Assembly: GCA_036435485.1 (NCBI GenBank)
Contig: CM071596.1
Span: 65,955,001 to 66,019,000 of the forward strand
Direction of reading: 5' to 3'
Length of the DNA stretch: 64,000 bases
Origin: Saposhnikovia divaricata
Taxonomy: Eukaryota; Streptophyta; Magnoliopsida; Apiales; Apiaceae
The translations under genes and the position numbers were made by a program. Below, piece by piece: positions 1 through 11,541 of this stretch; positions within the stretch are counted from its first letter, which is position 1; each line of letters starts with the position of its first letter. The notes under the pieces are model-generated. The model saw only the letters and a list, made by a program, of their open reading frames with translations. It had not been told where the DNA came from and ran no database searches.

Positions 1-1
1 T

Positions 2-478
2 AATGGAGGTCATAGCCCTCCTGCAAGCAATGGAAATGGTCAAACAGATAAGTTGTATTCTGATGACTCCACTCAGGGAGCATATGATTGTAGAATAGAT
101 GAAAACATATCAAAATTAAATAAAGCTGATCAGTCAAATATGACAAATAGGGTTTCAAGCTTCTGTGGAGGGAAAATGAAGGAAGCGTTGGAGGATCCTG
201 TTACCTTTGGCAGAAAAAGGGGAAGGATCAAGCAAAAAAAGTTACCTTTAAGCGTTTGCAATTTTAGGGATCGAGAAAGCCCCAAGGAACAGCTGAAACC
301 TAGAAGTGGGGCGCTGTCTGATGGGAATGTGAACAAAGATACTGCAGGCAATGATCATCTGTTCACTGTAGGTCCTGCGGGTGGTAGTGCGATGTCATTT
401 GATAGGTCAGCAACATGGAAATGCAAGGAATTTAAGGGACCAGCTTTAATTAAACAAAACAAAGTCATGCAATTGTAG
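2..478 (+). CDS. 3'-terminal exon of an unrecognised gene
   Basis: A single reading frame is open from the window edge to a TAG at 476-478, about 158 codons. No ATG is needed at its left end, so this is most likely the last exon of a gene that begins outside the window. The protein is hydrophilic, rich in Lys, Ser, Asn and Asp, has a basic patch (GRKRGRIKQKKLP) that could be a nuclear localisation signal, and ends KQNKVMQL. I see no catalytic motif, membrane segment or known domain. An antisense frame over part of it looks like a shadow. The downstream 100 bases are T-rich, as expected of a 3' UTR. Function unknown; that it codes is inferred only from length and composition. Confidence 0.5.
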   Translation, partial: NGGHSPPASNGNGQTDKLYSDDSTQGAYDCRIDENISKLNKADQSNMTNRVSSFCGGKMKEALEDPVTFGRKRGRIKQKKLPLSVCNFRDRESPKEQLKPRSGALSDGNVNKDTAGNDHLFTVGPAGGSAMSFDRSATWKCKEFKGPALIKQNKVMQL

Positions 479-585
479 TTTAAAGTTTATTTGCAACTAC
501 CAGTGGCTATCTTGACGTCTTCAGCCAAGGTAGTTTTTTCTTCTGCTTTTCTATGTTGACTATTGCTACATTAACTTGAGTCATG

Positions 586-752
586 CTTGGCGCGATGGTC
601 AAGTGTCTACTTGCTATCAGCTAGGACATGGTTTCGAACCCCTGGTAACAGCCTCTTTTTGAAAAATAAGGGTAAGGCTACATGCATCGGGACCTTCTTC
701 CGAAGTCCTGCTGATGCGGGAGCCTTGTGCACTGGGTACGACCTTTTTGTTA
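586..752 (+). mobile_element. Au-type tRNA-derived SINE
   Basis: The head carries RNA polymerase III promoter-like boxes: a degenerate A box near 587-600 and a B box, GGTTTCGAACCCC, at 630-642. The body has the diagnostic Au words GGTAAGGCT (about 671-679) and GGGAGCCTTGTGCACTGGGT (718-737), and it ends in a T run, as Au elements do. I could not find a convincing target-site duplication. A short frame starting at 587 lies wholly inside it and is not a gene. Confidence 0.85.
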
Positions 753-2430
753 TGGATCCGTTTATCTGTTAGCTTCTCAATAGAGCAACTATTTTATCAA
801 GTGGAAGTATTACATATTTTTAGTTGCACACTTCCTCTTAATGAATCCTATGCAAGTCTCTATCTGGTAGCATATTTTAAACTGATGGTATGCCAGAGAG
901 GTGTTGAGTAAAATAAAATTCCTCGGCCTTATATCTTATAGAAAAATTTCCAATATGACACTTTAGCTTTGTTGTTGTATTGTTCTACTTGTTCTTTGTT
1001 AAATCCTCCTTCCAGAAAATGACAGTTGACCTTGTTTTTTATGGGCCTGACTTAGTCACTGGTGAACATAATTTTCTCATAACTTGTATTATAACTAATT
1101 TGTATTACTAATTTCATGGTTTCATAATACATCACTGGAATATTACTTTCCAGGTGTAGTTTGATCAGAAGACATCTATCAAATGACCTGCACTGTTTAG
1201 TTCATTTATCAAAGACGTTAGTAGATGATACAAAAAATCATGTATGCTTGGAATATTACCGTTTTTATAGGATTTCACCAATGCCCTATAGATCCCTCAT
1301 CAACTGTATTAAGCTGTTAAGATATAGATTTCACCATTACATTTGGTTATGTAAACTGTGGCTTGTTAAATGTTTCCTGCAGTGGTCTCATTGACGTTGA
1401 CGGAACAGTTGCTTGGTGATTTACAAGTGGTTTAATATTTGAAGGTTGTCCATGATTTGAAGGTTAGATCGATGCTTAAGATGTTGCAGTTCTGCCCTGC
1501 CTTGAATTAGTCGGGGTCTTACAGTGTGTTTAATGTGATTATGTAAAGACAGCATATATTATTCGCTTATAGAATGGCACAGACTTCCTGTACTGCTTTG
1601 ATTAATTATATTCTTGTTGTCATTGTAATTTTCACTGATGCATCAATTATGCAAGTGTTATCAGCCTATGAAATAAAGTTTATAATAAGATATCATAGTT
1701 CCTACGAATTTGCTGCCAGTAAGAATATGTCATGTGAAACCGAATTGTATATTAAACAATGGCATTTCCTTTCTGCGTAGATATTTGTCAGTAACTATGT
1801 TATCGTAGTTGCATATTGACATGCTACATTTTACGTTCTGTACTTTCATTTATCGTGCAATACAGGAATGATCTAATCTATGTTAGAGGTTGACTACAAG
1901 ATGGAGCTTATTAAGGTTGAGGTGCAGAACATAATTCTGTTCTGTAAGTTTGGAGTTTATGTTGAACTCGATGATTAGGCTAAACAGTCATTATGCCGAT
2001 ACCCGGCCGATCCACTTAAATAAAATCAAAAGCACTTCTAATAACGTGGATGTGTTCTTATAAAAAATTGGTAACAATGAAATGAATTTCTTGGTTTCTA
2101 ATATATAGTTGCATGCTGCTAGCTTCTTCCTAGATACTGTCGAGTGTCGACCTCAACTTTGTTGTATAAAGATAATATTAAGGTGAGTAAATTTCCTCTG
2201 GTTTGAGGTTATCTGTGAAAATTGCTCATTCCTCTTAGGCTGATCAATTTCGAAACTATGGAGACGAAAAAAGGAGCTTATTCTAACTCAATTGAATGTC
2301 ACTTCTTTCGTAAGGTCGCAAAATAAACTGCTTTTTGCTTAAAAATGGTATACGAAAACGATTATTAACAACATATTCGTTTCAAAAAAATAAAATAAAA
2401 AACAACATATTATATTACCACATATGTAGT
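753..2430. other. intergenic, nothing recognised
   Basis: AT-rich sequence with scattered short frames on both strands and no domain, repeat family or RNA gene that I recognise. The first part could be 3' UTR or flank of the gene ending at 478. Confidence 0.6.
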
Positions 2431-3482
2431 CATGGTTGCGGATTTCGGAAATCGGACCAAATCAATTTAGGCACCTAATAACGTTTTATCAATAAATTAG
2501 GAATTTATCAAAATTTGTAGTTTATGTATGTATTACATATTATATACAAAATAATATTTTAAAGTAATATTCTACAAATTAGTATATTTTAGTTTTTTTG
2601 CAAATAATTTATTCAAATATTCTTATTTTTCTAAAATTACTTTGAACGAATTCAAATATACAAAAACGAGTAGCTCGGTACTCAATCAGGTCGAACCGAA
2701 TCAAATACGATATTTATATTCGAATTCAAATTAAATTTGAACAAAATGTAAACATATTAATTTAAATTTGGACCAAATTCGAACAAATATTTATAAATAC
2801 GAGTCGAATTTAATCATACTACTGTTCACACATATTCGACTCATTTTCATCCCAAATACAACATATATATTGGCCCTGTTTGGCAATTAACTGTTAGTTG
2901 TTAGCGGTTAACGGATTGAATTAGCGGTTTTGACTAGTGGATTGAGTTAGCTGTTTTGACTATCGTATTGAATTAGCTGTTTTACATCAAATTATTTGGT
3001 AATTAGCTGTTTGAGTTAGTTTTTTGTATATTAACTACATACATAACAAACATCTAATTGAAAAAGATCCTCAAAGTAGCTAATAAAATACTAATTATTT
3101 GATACAAAATTTGACTTAAAGTACTAAATTTATATATTAGTATTAAAATATTACGTTACATACACATGTGAGGTGATATTCATATTTGAAATGCATACCT
3201 ATTGAAAAACATTGGATTTTTTCTTCACGTTTTTATTTAGAAAAATATTGAGTACTCTCACGGTCATCTTCCTTATATATGCGTATCTCATTCGAACACT
3301 ACATGTAAAATATGCATTAATTTCAAATGTACATATCAAAGACGCGTAGTTTCTTTTACTAATTTATGATTAGTTTCTGATTTTTAAAAATTAAACACAC
3401 ATTTCTTCAGAGTGTGATAATTTCTTATTCTTCCAACATTTTTTATTTTTTGCAAATCTGTCTCCATTTGATCCGTAAGATA
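2431..3482. other. degenerate repeat-derived intergenic DNA
   Basis: About 2430-2850 repeats words such as TTCGAATTC, AAATTCGAAC and CGACTCATTTTCATCCC, typical of old, decayed plant DNA-transposon relics. At 2871-2886 the phrase GGCCCTGTTTGGCAAT resembles a MITE end, followed by several imperfect copies of TTGAATTAGCTGTTTTGAC (2917-2985). I found no matching opposite terminus, so no element is delimited. Confidence 0.4.
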
Positions 3483-3664
3483 TAAGAGCATTTTCAAGAG
3501 ATTTTTATTTAAGATTTAAATAAAAATATGAAAAAATGAATTAAAATAAAGTTTTAGAGATTTTTAGAAATTCTTTAAAAGTTAAGACTCTCTTCTCTTT
3601 ACTCTATTTAAGAGCAATTAGTAGTTCTAAACTTAATATTTTATTAATAAAATAAATGCTCTAA
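3483..3664. mobile_element. Tourist-like (PIF/Harbinger) MITE with TAA target duplication
   Basis: A 176-bp AT-rich body (3486-3661) begins GAGCATTTTCAAGAG and ends in AAATGCTC, giving an 8-bp terminal inverted repeat GAGCATTT. It is flanked by TAA on both sides (3483-3485 and 3662-3664), the 3-bp duplication made by PIF/Harbinger transposases. There is no coding capacity. Confidence 0.7.
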
Positions 3665-4304
3665 TAATCGAAATTTGTTATTTATATAATTGTGTTAAAA
3701 GTTGATGTGGTTGTGCATCATATTTCCTTGTTGCACAACTATGTGTGCTATATTTGGTTTCAGTGCGGGCCTACTCTCTAAACTTTCAGGCTAGCTAAAA
3801 GAATGTTATGAAATTTGGCAAGTTGGCCTCTTTCACCCCCTCTTCTCACCAAGTGATTGCAGGGTAGTAGCCAGAATCGCCATCAACGATTTAACTACCC
3901 CCCCCCCCCCCCCCCGGGGTTTCCTACTGAAGTCGTGATTAATAATAATCACCGCGTAATTGCAATGTTACAAATCTACCACAATTTGTTTAAAGACAAC
4001 AGAGTGATAATAAAAAAAAATTGGCCAATGGTACATTTCTTTTCCTTATTGTAGTCCCAGTAGAGATGTATAGTATACAGTGGTAAGAGTTTAAAAGAAG
4101 ATAGGTAAAAGAGACAACCAAAAAAAAACAACTGAAGGTTATATATGTTAAATGTTAACAGATTCTCAAAAAATCAAAAAATATTTTCTGAAGTAAAACT
4201 ATAATAGGCGGAGATAGAGTGCTGCTGCAAATTTTCCTCCTCTTCACTCGTGTGGCTTAATCTGAAAGAATCTCTTTCAATGATTCGCCTTTTCTACACT
4301 AGAT
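3665..4304. other. intergenic and probable 3' UTR of the kinase gene
   Basis: Contains an uninterrupted run of 18 C (3898-3915), unusual in such AT-rich DNA. The part just below 4304 is downstream of the stop of the minus-strand kinase and probably holds its 3' UTR and poly(A) site. No other gene seen. Confidence 0.5.
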
Positions 4305-7300
4305 TCAACTGTCAGGATTCTTCATATTGAGCCATGGGTGTTGCAAACATTGCTGAGCAGTTGGTCGCTTCTCAGGTGCAAAATCAAGAATGGGACTAAG
4401 AAACTCTGATAATTCACGTGCATCCGTATTAGAAAGTTTGAATTTGTCAACCAGCAATCGATCAAGTGAGCAGTATTTTAACCTCCTGATCCTCTTCAGA
4501 TCTCCGTGTCTGTCAAAATAGTCTTTGGATCGACGTCCTCCAATAGCTATCTGTATTGCCAAATCAAAAAACATGGTTCTCAGAGATACACAAAGGAGCT
4601 GTAAAAGAAGTACGTGACTAACATGCTTACCTTCCTAGGCATTTTCCCCAGGAGTTCCATCATTAGAGCAAGATGGTCCTGCATTCATGTAGTGATCAAT
4701 TACAAAAAGGTAAAATAATGCGATTCAGAGAATAAATTCAATCAAGTGGTTAAAAACATTTTTCAATCATAGTAAGTATTTAAAAAAATCAATTAACTGA
4801 AGATGGTCTCAGCTGTTAGTTCTTATTATATACCCCTTAACTAAATTTAGTACATCAATTATTTCACAAAACAATTACAAATTAGTACATCAATTATAAA
4901 TCAAACGAATGTAGAGAGGACAAATGGTTACTGGCAATACCTCATCCTCACTAAATCCTTGTGTACCCTTGGGGGCGAACATCATCTCACCAGTGGCAAG
5001 CTCAAAAGCTGTGCAAGCAAATGACCACATATCGGCAGAATAGGAGTAGTCAGACTGTAGTATAACTTCAGGAGCTCTATATTGCCTTGTTTGAATTTCT
5101 TCAGCAAATTTCTTACTCTCCCAACATGTATTACCAAAATCAACTATTTTGCATTTCATATTTATCCCATCTAGACATCTGGGAGGCTTTGGAACTGAAA
5201 CAAATCCACCCCTTTTGGTAGATATTGTGGCCACTGCTCTCCTAGCCCTCTGCTTTAGCCTTTTCTCAATAGCACTCATTGTAGCACTGCCATTCGGAAC
5301 CCCTTCAGGCCTTTCAAGAATGGGGGTCATCTTAGACTTAATTGGGTCTTTTGAAGAATTTATAGTGGAAAGAAGAAGAATGTTTTCAGGTTTTAAGTCT
5401 GTGTGTATTAGACTGAGTTCTCTATGCATATAATCCAAACCAGTCAAAATGCATTTGCATATCTCCCTTACCTTATTCATTTCAAGGCCTTTATAACGGT
5501 TGTATCTGATTAGACGGAGAATATTATCCCCGAGAAATTCAAGAACCATGCACCAATGTTGTCCATTTGGGCCTACATGCTTAAAATGGTCAATTAACCT
5601 TACAACACATTTACTATTTGTGGGATCACCATTAGTAAGAGCAGAAAGAACTTCAATTTCATGGAGAGCAGATTGAGCGAATTCTGGTGCACTTTTCTGA
5701 ATTTTAAGAGCAACATATGCCTGCAACGAAGGCATAAAGAGGATTAATTATGCTAAGTAGATAAAGTTGTCTTACAGGTAAAAGTTTTGAAGGTGAGAAG
5801 AAAGAATATACATCTAAAATACTACACAGGTATGGAGAAGAAAGGGACCCATTTGTAAGGAGCTATTTAATAAGAAATGTTGGACTCGATCAGACTTAAA
5901 TCTCAGCTGAATGAATGGAGTCGCTAAGGATATGTTTGGAAGTACAGTTGCCTTATATGATCATACATTGACTATTGGAATCAACCCCAACTCCCTATGA
6001 ATTGCCCTGGAATTTATATATGTGGAGATGTTTTGAAAATTCTTAATTGTTATCAGTGAACTTTTAGAGATTGATTTTCCTGAACCTTTGAGAAATCAGT
6101 AAAATTGGACAAACAATATATACATATCATTGTTCACAAGACAATGAAAAACCTGTTTTTGTGATTACTTTTTCATCTCTCTCCTTATCTATCCTAAAGT
6201 AGAAATACTTTCATGAATTAACTTAAAGTCTACTTACGTACAATATTTGATGATCATACATTCCTACTATTGAAAAATATGGATCTGCACACACATTCTG
6301 GTGCATGCCTGGTTATTATGAAAAGCCATCCTTACATCGTTTTATTTAGATAAATTACAAATATCTAGATGAGAAAATATAATACATTTTTTCCTGATAA
6401 GTTTCTATTTCATGATAACTATTTTCGGTTTTGTTTCCAGTTAACATGGATATACATTCTGTAGTGCTGATAAGATATATATTCAGAGACATTTGAGAAC
6501 ACGTCTAATAACACCATAAGAAAACATAACAAGGCAGTGCTCATACGGTATTGTATTATTCTGGGATATCTGATAACATATATCTCCGGAGACATTTGAG
6601 AAGACATATAATTACACCATAATGATGTGAAAGTTGCAACAAAGCATTGCTGATACGATATTATATTATTTTTGGATAAGATTGACTACAATTGATTAAG
6701 TAGCTTGACTATAGTAATACGGTAAAGTTATTTCATTTTCTTATGCAATATTGATATGACCTGACCTTTTTATTAGAATTTTACAACAGTTCTAAGTTAT
6801 AGGAATTTTATCTAAACACTTGTAAGCCCTGTTTATTCTTCGAGTAAAAAATATCATGAATTGATTAGGACAAAACATTCTGTGTAGTTCAAAGGCGTCT
6901 CATTATCCCTTTTCCAACTCTTGTGTCACATCACATATAAGTGACTTGCCGTTCAAAGATGATTGAAAACCATAGTGCTCTAGGAATCAAGGGTGCTTGG
7001 TTTACCCAACATGACCCCGTATTGTTACTAATATACTCGCACAAGTCCAACTTTGATCATCCTGTTTCACATTGCACTCCAAATTGTTATCAAGTACTTC
7101 AACAAAAGCTTAGAATTAACGTAACTTTAAAAAGTCATGTATTTGATTTAATTTGCATCTGTTTTGTTACTGAATTTTATCATACATTACATTAAATATA
7201 TATTTATGACATTTTTGTGAATGCCATATCCCCATCAGCCGAATCCCCTGGATGCCATATCCCCCATACCGTTATCCTTGCTTCCAAGGGCTCTAGCAGC

Positions 7301-7936
7301 TAGCGCAAATTTACAACAACTATATTCAATCAAATGTAAAAAAAAACAATTTCTCTTAAAGTCCGAGGCTCCTCCAAATTAAGGCTTATATGAGTTTATT
7401 TCCCAAGATAATCTCAATGAAATTTAGATATAAATGATCATTAAAATAAATATAGTCAACATTTATTTTGGTTGCCAAGTCAACCACAATAAATTTACAA
7501 CACAATATAGAAACATAAATGCATATATGAATATGGAAACTAACCCAAATCTAGCAACCATTATAAAACAAACATAAAAGATTCTAACAAAGACATTAAC
7601 ATAACAATCATACACATGATCCGATCCAAACATTAACAAAACATCTCAGATCATATCTTAACATACAAAATACATTTACATTTATTTAAATCAATCACAC
7701 ATAATCAAAATAAAGAAAACCCAAAAATAATAATAATTACAAAAATCACATACCTCAGTTTGATTATCATAAGCCAGCCAAACAGTAGAAAACTGGCCCC
7801 ACCCGAGTTTCCTCTGAGCGATGTATCGGCCGGAAGCAAACGTATCGGCAACTCTGACAGCGTGATACCCACCTTTCCGGTAAGAATCAAACCCCTCATC
7901 TTCTTCAGACGACCCAGATGATGATGAACAAGACAT
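4305..7936 (-). CDS. SRPK: SRPK-type SR-protein kinase, complete, four exons
   Basis: Serine/threonine kinase of the SRPK family, which phosphorylates RS domains of SR splicing factors in cytoplasm and nucleus. Exons on the minus strand: 7936-7754, 5720-4941, 4678-4631, 4550-4305; all introns GT-AG and all phase 0, giving 418 aa. The start is the ATG at 7936, opening MSCSSSSGSSEEDEGFDSYR, the N-terminus usual in short plant SRPKs; an upstream in-frame GTG is not needed. Motifs: glycine loop KLGWGQFSTVWLA (about 48-60), VALK lysine 67, catalytic HTDLKPEN with Asp169, DFG 255-257, APE 277-279, DMWSFAC, and a C-terminal RPTAQQCLQHPWLN. The spacer between the kinase halves is short (about 175-250), as in the roughly 440-aa plant group. 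Intron 1 is long (2,033 bp). Nothing is broken; probably functional. Confidence 0.95.
6467..6672. repeat. imperfect tandem duplication in kinase intron 1, period 103 bp
   Basis: Two head-to-tail copies begin CTGATAAGATATAT (6467) and CTGATAACATATAT (6570). Both contain GAGACATTTGAGAA and AACACCATAA or TTACACCATAA, and they end in similar GGTATTGTATTATT / GATATTATATTATT words. Purely intronic. Confidence 0.65.
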
Positions 7937-8116
7937 GTTAATGATGATCACTATATATGTGATATGTGTGTATTTTATATATAAAAAACAAGATTTTAAA
8001 ATAAATTTGATAAAATGTTTTGATGATCTTTATAGACAGAAGGAGAGAAAAGAAATGGAAATTGTATTAGCTGATGGATATATATGAGTGTATGTATATG
8101 TTTATTTACAGGAGAG

Positions 8117-8119
<3 letters not shown>

Positions 8120-8148
<29 letters not shown>
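8120..8148. repeat. (AG)n microsatellite upstream of the kinase
   Basis: About 14 uninterrupted AG units, roughly 185 bp upstream of the kinase start codon; on the gene's strand it reads (CT)n. CT/GA tracts are common in plant 5' UTRs and core promoters, so this probably marks the 5' leader or promoter. No clear TATA box identified. Confidence 0.8.
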
Positions 8149-8150
<2 letters not shown>

Positions 8151-8681
8151 GATTAACACAAGACTCTCCACTTTTTTCTCCTTTTTTTCTAATTTAATTA
8201 CCTACACTTTTTGGGGGATTTATTTCTCCTTTTTTATGGCTTTGATTAATGATTAAAAATTAGTTTTTTGATTTAATGAATGGATTCCTGAATTAAATAA
8301 ACTTTAATATTGTTAAATGCTGGATAATTTTTTTATGTAAGTTGTAGTGTTTCAGGTGGAAAGGAGTAATCAATGGAAAATGATCTGCTTTTTGTTACCC
8401 AGCTGCCTTTGTATTTATACTTTAAGTACACCTCCCCCCTGAATTATGAATCATTAAATCAACCTACACTTTAATATATTGCAATCTTCACCGTATTTCT
8501 GTGTTAGGGAAATTGTCTCTTTTTTTTTTGCTAAATGAAGAAATAATATTAAAATTTATTGAAAAATACAAAATCCAGGAACTTACCTGCAAGAAATAGC
8601 TTATTTCAAAGTAAGAAAAGATAAAACAAACTAATTTAGCGGAAACATCAAATCGAAAGAACTCTAGCATAACTCAATTTA
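8149..8681. other. promoter-side intergenic of the kinase
   Basis: AT-rich, no gene. Presumably includes upstream regulatory sequence for the minus-strand kinase; no individual element can be supported. Confidence 0.4.
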
Positions 8682-9023
8682 GCCTATGTTTGCATTCACT
8701 TGGGGAAGAATGGAATGAGCTAGGAATGGAATGAAAATTGTAAACAAAATTTATGAAGAAAGTGGGATGTTGGGGAAAATTGTGAATAAATATGAGGGAG
8801 AAGAAATTTTTTATGATGAAGATTGCAAGGAAAATGATGATGATGAAGAATGGAACATTCCTTCCAAAAGATGTGGGTTACAACTTTAGTTTAAAATGTG
8901 TGGAAAGGAATGAAGTAAGGAATGAAAATTTAAACATTTTTCCCAATTTTCTCTAAATAAGAATATAAATATCATTCCATTCTCCCCACATTCCATTCAA
9001 ATGATGTGAACACAGCCTATGTT
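8682..9023. mobile_element. 324-bp MITE with 9-bp target duplication
   Basis: GCCTATGTT occurs at 8682-8690 and 9015-9023 as an exact direct repeat. The sequence between begins TGCATTCACTT and ends (read inwards on the other strand) TGTGTTCACATC, a short terminal inverted repeat TG(C/T)(A/G)TTCAC. The body is built of GGAATGAA-like words on the left and ATTCCATTC words on the right, so the ends are inversely related over a longer, diverged stretch. A 9-bp duplication suggests a Mutator-type MITE; hAT (8 bp) is the alternative. Confidence 0.65.
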
Positions 9024-9221
9024 AACACAGTAGTTCCCCTGATGAAAACTTTGAATTGAATCTAGTTTGAGTGAGCAATGGATCAAAATTGAATTCATTT
9101 GTCATGATTAGACATGTAAAACTAACCTAAAGGCTAATCTAAGAATAGGAAAGAAAATGTTGAACAATGAAGGATAGAATTAAACAAACATTCTTATTTC
9201 ATTTGATAATTCGGAAAGATA
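9024..9221. other. short intergenic spacer
   Basis: No gene or repeat recognised; ends at the target duplication of the large Mutator-like element. Confidence 0.4.
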
Positions 9222-9231
9222 CAGAGTGAGC

Positions 9232-9760
9232 GGCTTATTTACATTTCTAGTATAGTACTGAATTCAACTTTCTTTTATGATATAGTTCATTATAAATCGC
9301 CACTTGAAGTGGCGATTTCTATTGCCCATTTTTTTAGTTTTCCTCCGGCCCTTAGCACATTTTTGTAACTAGAAAATATAGTTTCTAGTATTCATTTTAC
9401 ATGACTTTGAAGATATACTTGTAAATAATTTTTTTTTGTTTTTTCTAAAATGTATTAAATAATTTACTTCCTACTTTGATACAATATGAAAATCTCGAAA
9501 AATTATTATGTCTAGCTATGTTATTTTTTGGTCCGAATATGGTAACTCCATATCCGATTCCTAACAATTCCTTCGTGAAGTCATGTTGAGGGCCATAAAA
9601 AACATATTTGTACATGTTTTTCTTTCGTTCTTTTTATTCCGTATTAAAGTATTGACGTTCTACTTTGGTGTAAACCCAAAAAAATTAATATATCATATGC
9701 GTAACTATGTTTTTTTAGGCCCGAAAATGACAAAAATTTCCAAATTTTGACAGAAAATTT
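9232..9760 (+). repeat. left terminal inverted repeat of the MULE
   Basis: Contains one copy of the hairpin motif AAATCGCCACTT-G-AAGTGGCGATTT (9294-9318) about 62 bp from the end, followed by roughly 1.7 copies of a 180-190-bp subterminal unit marked by TACTTTGRTRYAA, TATGTCTAGCTATG and TCCTAACAATTCC. All have inverted counterparts at the right end. Weaker inverted similarity extends inwards to about 10850. Confidence 0.75.
9294..9318. repeat. 12-bp-arm hairpin motif, TIR copy
   Basis: Arms AAATCGCCACTT and AAGTGGCGATTT are perfectly complementary around a single G. Related copies lie at 13173-13189, 19523-19540 (imperfect) and 19567-19588. A transposase-binding or DNA-structure role is inference only. 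Confidence 0.75.
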
Positions 9761-9905
9761 TTATTCAAATGAGCAAACAAAGTACAAGAGATGAAGCACA
9801 CTAAAATTAAAATGCAAACATAGAATTTTAAAAGCATAGATAAAATAACCAACAAGTTCTTAAATTTGAATTAGGCCAACTGCCTAATTCTCGTCGTTAC
9901 ATTCC

Positions 9906-10349
9906 TCAATTTCCTGGAGGAAATTGACGTTCCCTTGCTTCATATTCTTCAACATAGTTTGCCATTTCCGCCTCCTCAGCGTCCAACAATTCCTCATATT
10001 TTTGGTGCATCTGATTAGCCAGCTGTTCCACCTGATGGTACCATTCCTCATCAGAAATCTTCTTATCTTTCAAATCTGCATCTAGCTTTTTACGACCATC
10101 ACAAAACTCAATCGCGAAATCATCATTGTAGAAGTCGAAGTTAAACATCTCGTCCTTAGTTTTGACCCAGTCTTTTCCCTTTCTCTCCTCCCTGCTCTTA
10201 AAAATTTTCATCTTTTTGATGAACAAGGACTGCTCACCAGACCGTATAAGCGCAACCCTCCTCTTCTCTTGCTCTGCTTCTTTCTTCTTATCCATGTCGT
10301 CATAGAAACTTGTTTCTGACACTTTCCCCTTCCCCTTCCTCCTATCCAT
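9906..10349 (-). CDS. small charged coiled-coil protein next to the left MULE TIR
   Basis: 147 aa with no internal stop, starting MDRRKGKGK at the ATG ending at 10349. Composition is dominated by Lys, Glu and Asp; heptad-like stretches (about 20-35 and 85-135) suggest coiled coil; no catalytic motif. Upstream on its strand is CTCTATAAATGGG (TATA-like, about 10437-10449) followed by a leader that aligns with the leader of the plus-strand small gene at 18430: both have TTATTCA(T/A)AATCACAA(C/G)TTACT and a CAAGGCA just before the ATG. The two genes therefore sit in mirror image and are transcribed outwards towards the TIRs. Family not recognised; possibly a DNA-binding accessory protein, which is a guess. 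Confidence 0.5.
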   Translation of the reverse strand: MDRRKGKGKVSETSFYDDMDKKKEAEQEKRRVALIRSGEQSLFIKKMKIFKSREERKGKDWVKTKDEMFNFDFYNDDFAIEFCDGRKKLDADLKDKKISDEEWYHQVEQLANQMHQKYEELLDAEEAEMANYVEEYEARERQFPPGN

Positions 10350-10504
10350 TTGATGCAAGTGCCTTGAAAAAAAAATGGATCAAAATTTATGTGAAAAGAA
10401 AGCAGTAAGTTGTGATTATGAATAACAAAGAAGAACCCATTTATAGAGAAATTTGTAGATGTCTTCGTCAATAATACACATCAACAGCTGTAAATAATGA
10501 AATA

Positions 10505-10850
10505 TATGTTACTGTTGACGGGACTACACTACTTTATACAGACTTTGCCCAATTTTCGAATTTCACATAAATTTTCAGCTTTGTTTCAGAGTATTGTACA
10601 ACTTATTATAGTGCTTTTGCAATACTGCAAAGATTCGTGTGTTGTTTTTCCTGTGGATTCACGAGATAGTTGTAATTATGTTACTGTTGACGGGACCTCA
10701 CAGCTTTATACAGACTAGCATCCTTGTTTTCAATTTGACAAAAAGTTTCAGTGATCTTTTTACAATGCTTTTTTAGGACTGCAAAGATTCTTGTTGTTCT
10801 TTTGCTGTGCATTCACGGGATGCTTAAAACAGTAATGGTAAATCATAACA
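10505..10850. repeat. tandem duplication, period 172 bp, inside the MULE
   Basis: Two copies begin TATGTTACTGTTGACGGGAC (10505 and 10677), share TTTATACAGACT, TGCAAAGATTC and GTGGATTCACG / GTGCATTCACG words, and diverge by roughly a quarter. The GCTGTGCATTCAC word recurs inverted near 17965-17980, so this belongs to the diverged inner part of the TIR pair. Confidence 0.6.
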
Positions 10851-11112
10851 CAGTGAAGATAAGAAGATGTGACCACTCAATTTTTATCTTTCCAGAACAT
10901 TTCAGTGCTTGTTCCAGATTACTGCACATGCACGGGATTCTTCACTATGTGACTAGAAGATGTGGGTGCAATGCATACAAATTTAAATTATTTGTTCATG
11001 TGGTTTCTCGGTGGTAGCTGAAATAATGCAAGTGCTGGATAATAATGCAAGTGGGAAACAACAGTCCGTTTCACTATAAATATATAACCAAAATAATTAT
11101 CATCGACACAAA

Positions 11113-11541
11113 ATGACTTATACTCCTGGTGATATTTTTAGAGCTATGGGTAGGAGTTGGGTGTGTGAAGATGAATTTGGTTACTCCTTGAACCCTAATC
11201 ATCGTTACTCAACTCTTTCAGTAGCAACAATGCGGAGGGAGTGGGAATAGCGTGCACGAACTCTTGACATTTGTGTTGAACAATGTCAGACGAATGGGCT
11301 ACGAGTAGTAAAATAGCGCGCTAAATCCATGCCACGTAATACTCCTCGACAACTGGAAGCCGCGCTATTTCGTGCACAAGAGGAGAAGAATCGAATGCGT
11401 TTGTGCGTACGACGATATATCCTAGCAGAAGATGCGAGGATGTTTGCAGAGGACGGAGACATCCTACAAGCTAGACAATATCATCAATGGAGCATAAGTC
11501 CTGAAAATCAGTGGGACTGCGACATGTCCGACGAGGAGTAG
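11113..11541 (+). pseudogene. unknown MULE cargo gene with two in-frame TAG codons
   Basis: One frame runs 142 codons from ATG 11113 to TAG 11539-11541, broken by two TAG codons (near 11248 and 11311). The frame is kept across both, and the residues around them are consistent with loss of two CAG codons. The start follows CTATAAATATATAACC (about 11074-11090), a good TATA region, about 35 bases upstream. The N-terminus reads MTYTPGDIFRAMGRSWVC; the C-terminal half is rich in Arg, Glu and Ala (helical) and ends acidic, CDMSDEE. I recognise no family. It lies convergent with the transposase relic. Confidence 0.5.

Noticed and set aside
630..642. Possible tRNA gene (B box present)
   Set aside because: No cloverleaf can be drawn; downstream sequence is Au SINE body.
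587..772. Short plus-strand frame that looks like a small gene
   Set aside because: It lies inside the tRNA-derived SINE and simply translates it.
5149..5433. 94-codon plus-strand frame
   Set aside because: Antisense to the kinase exon 5720-4941; a shadow of its codon use.
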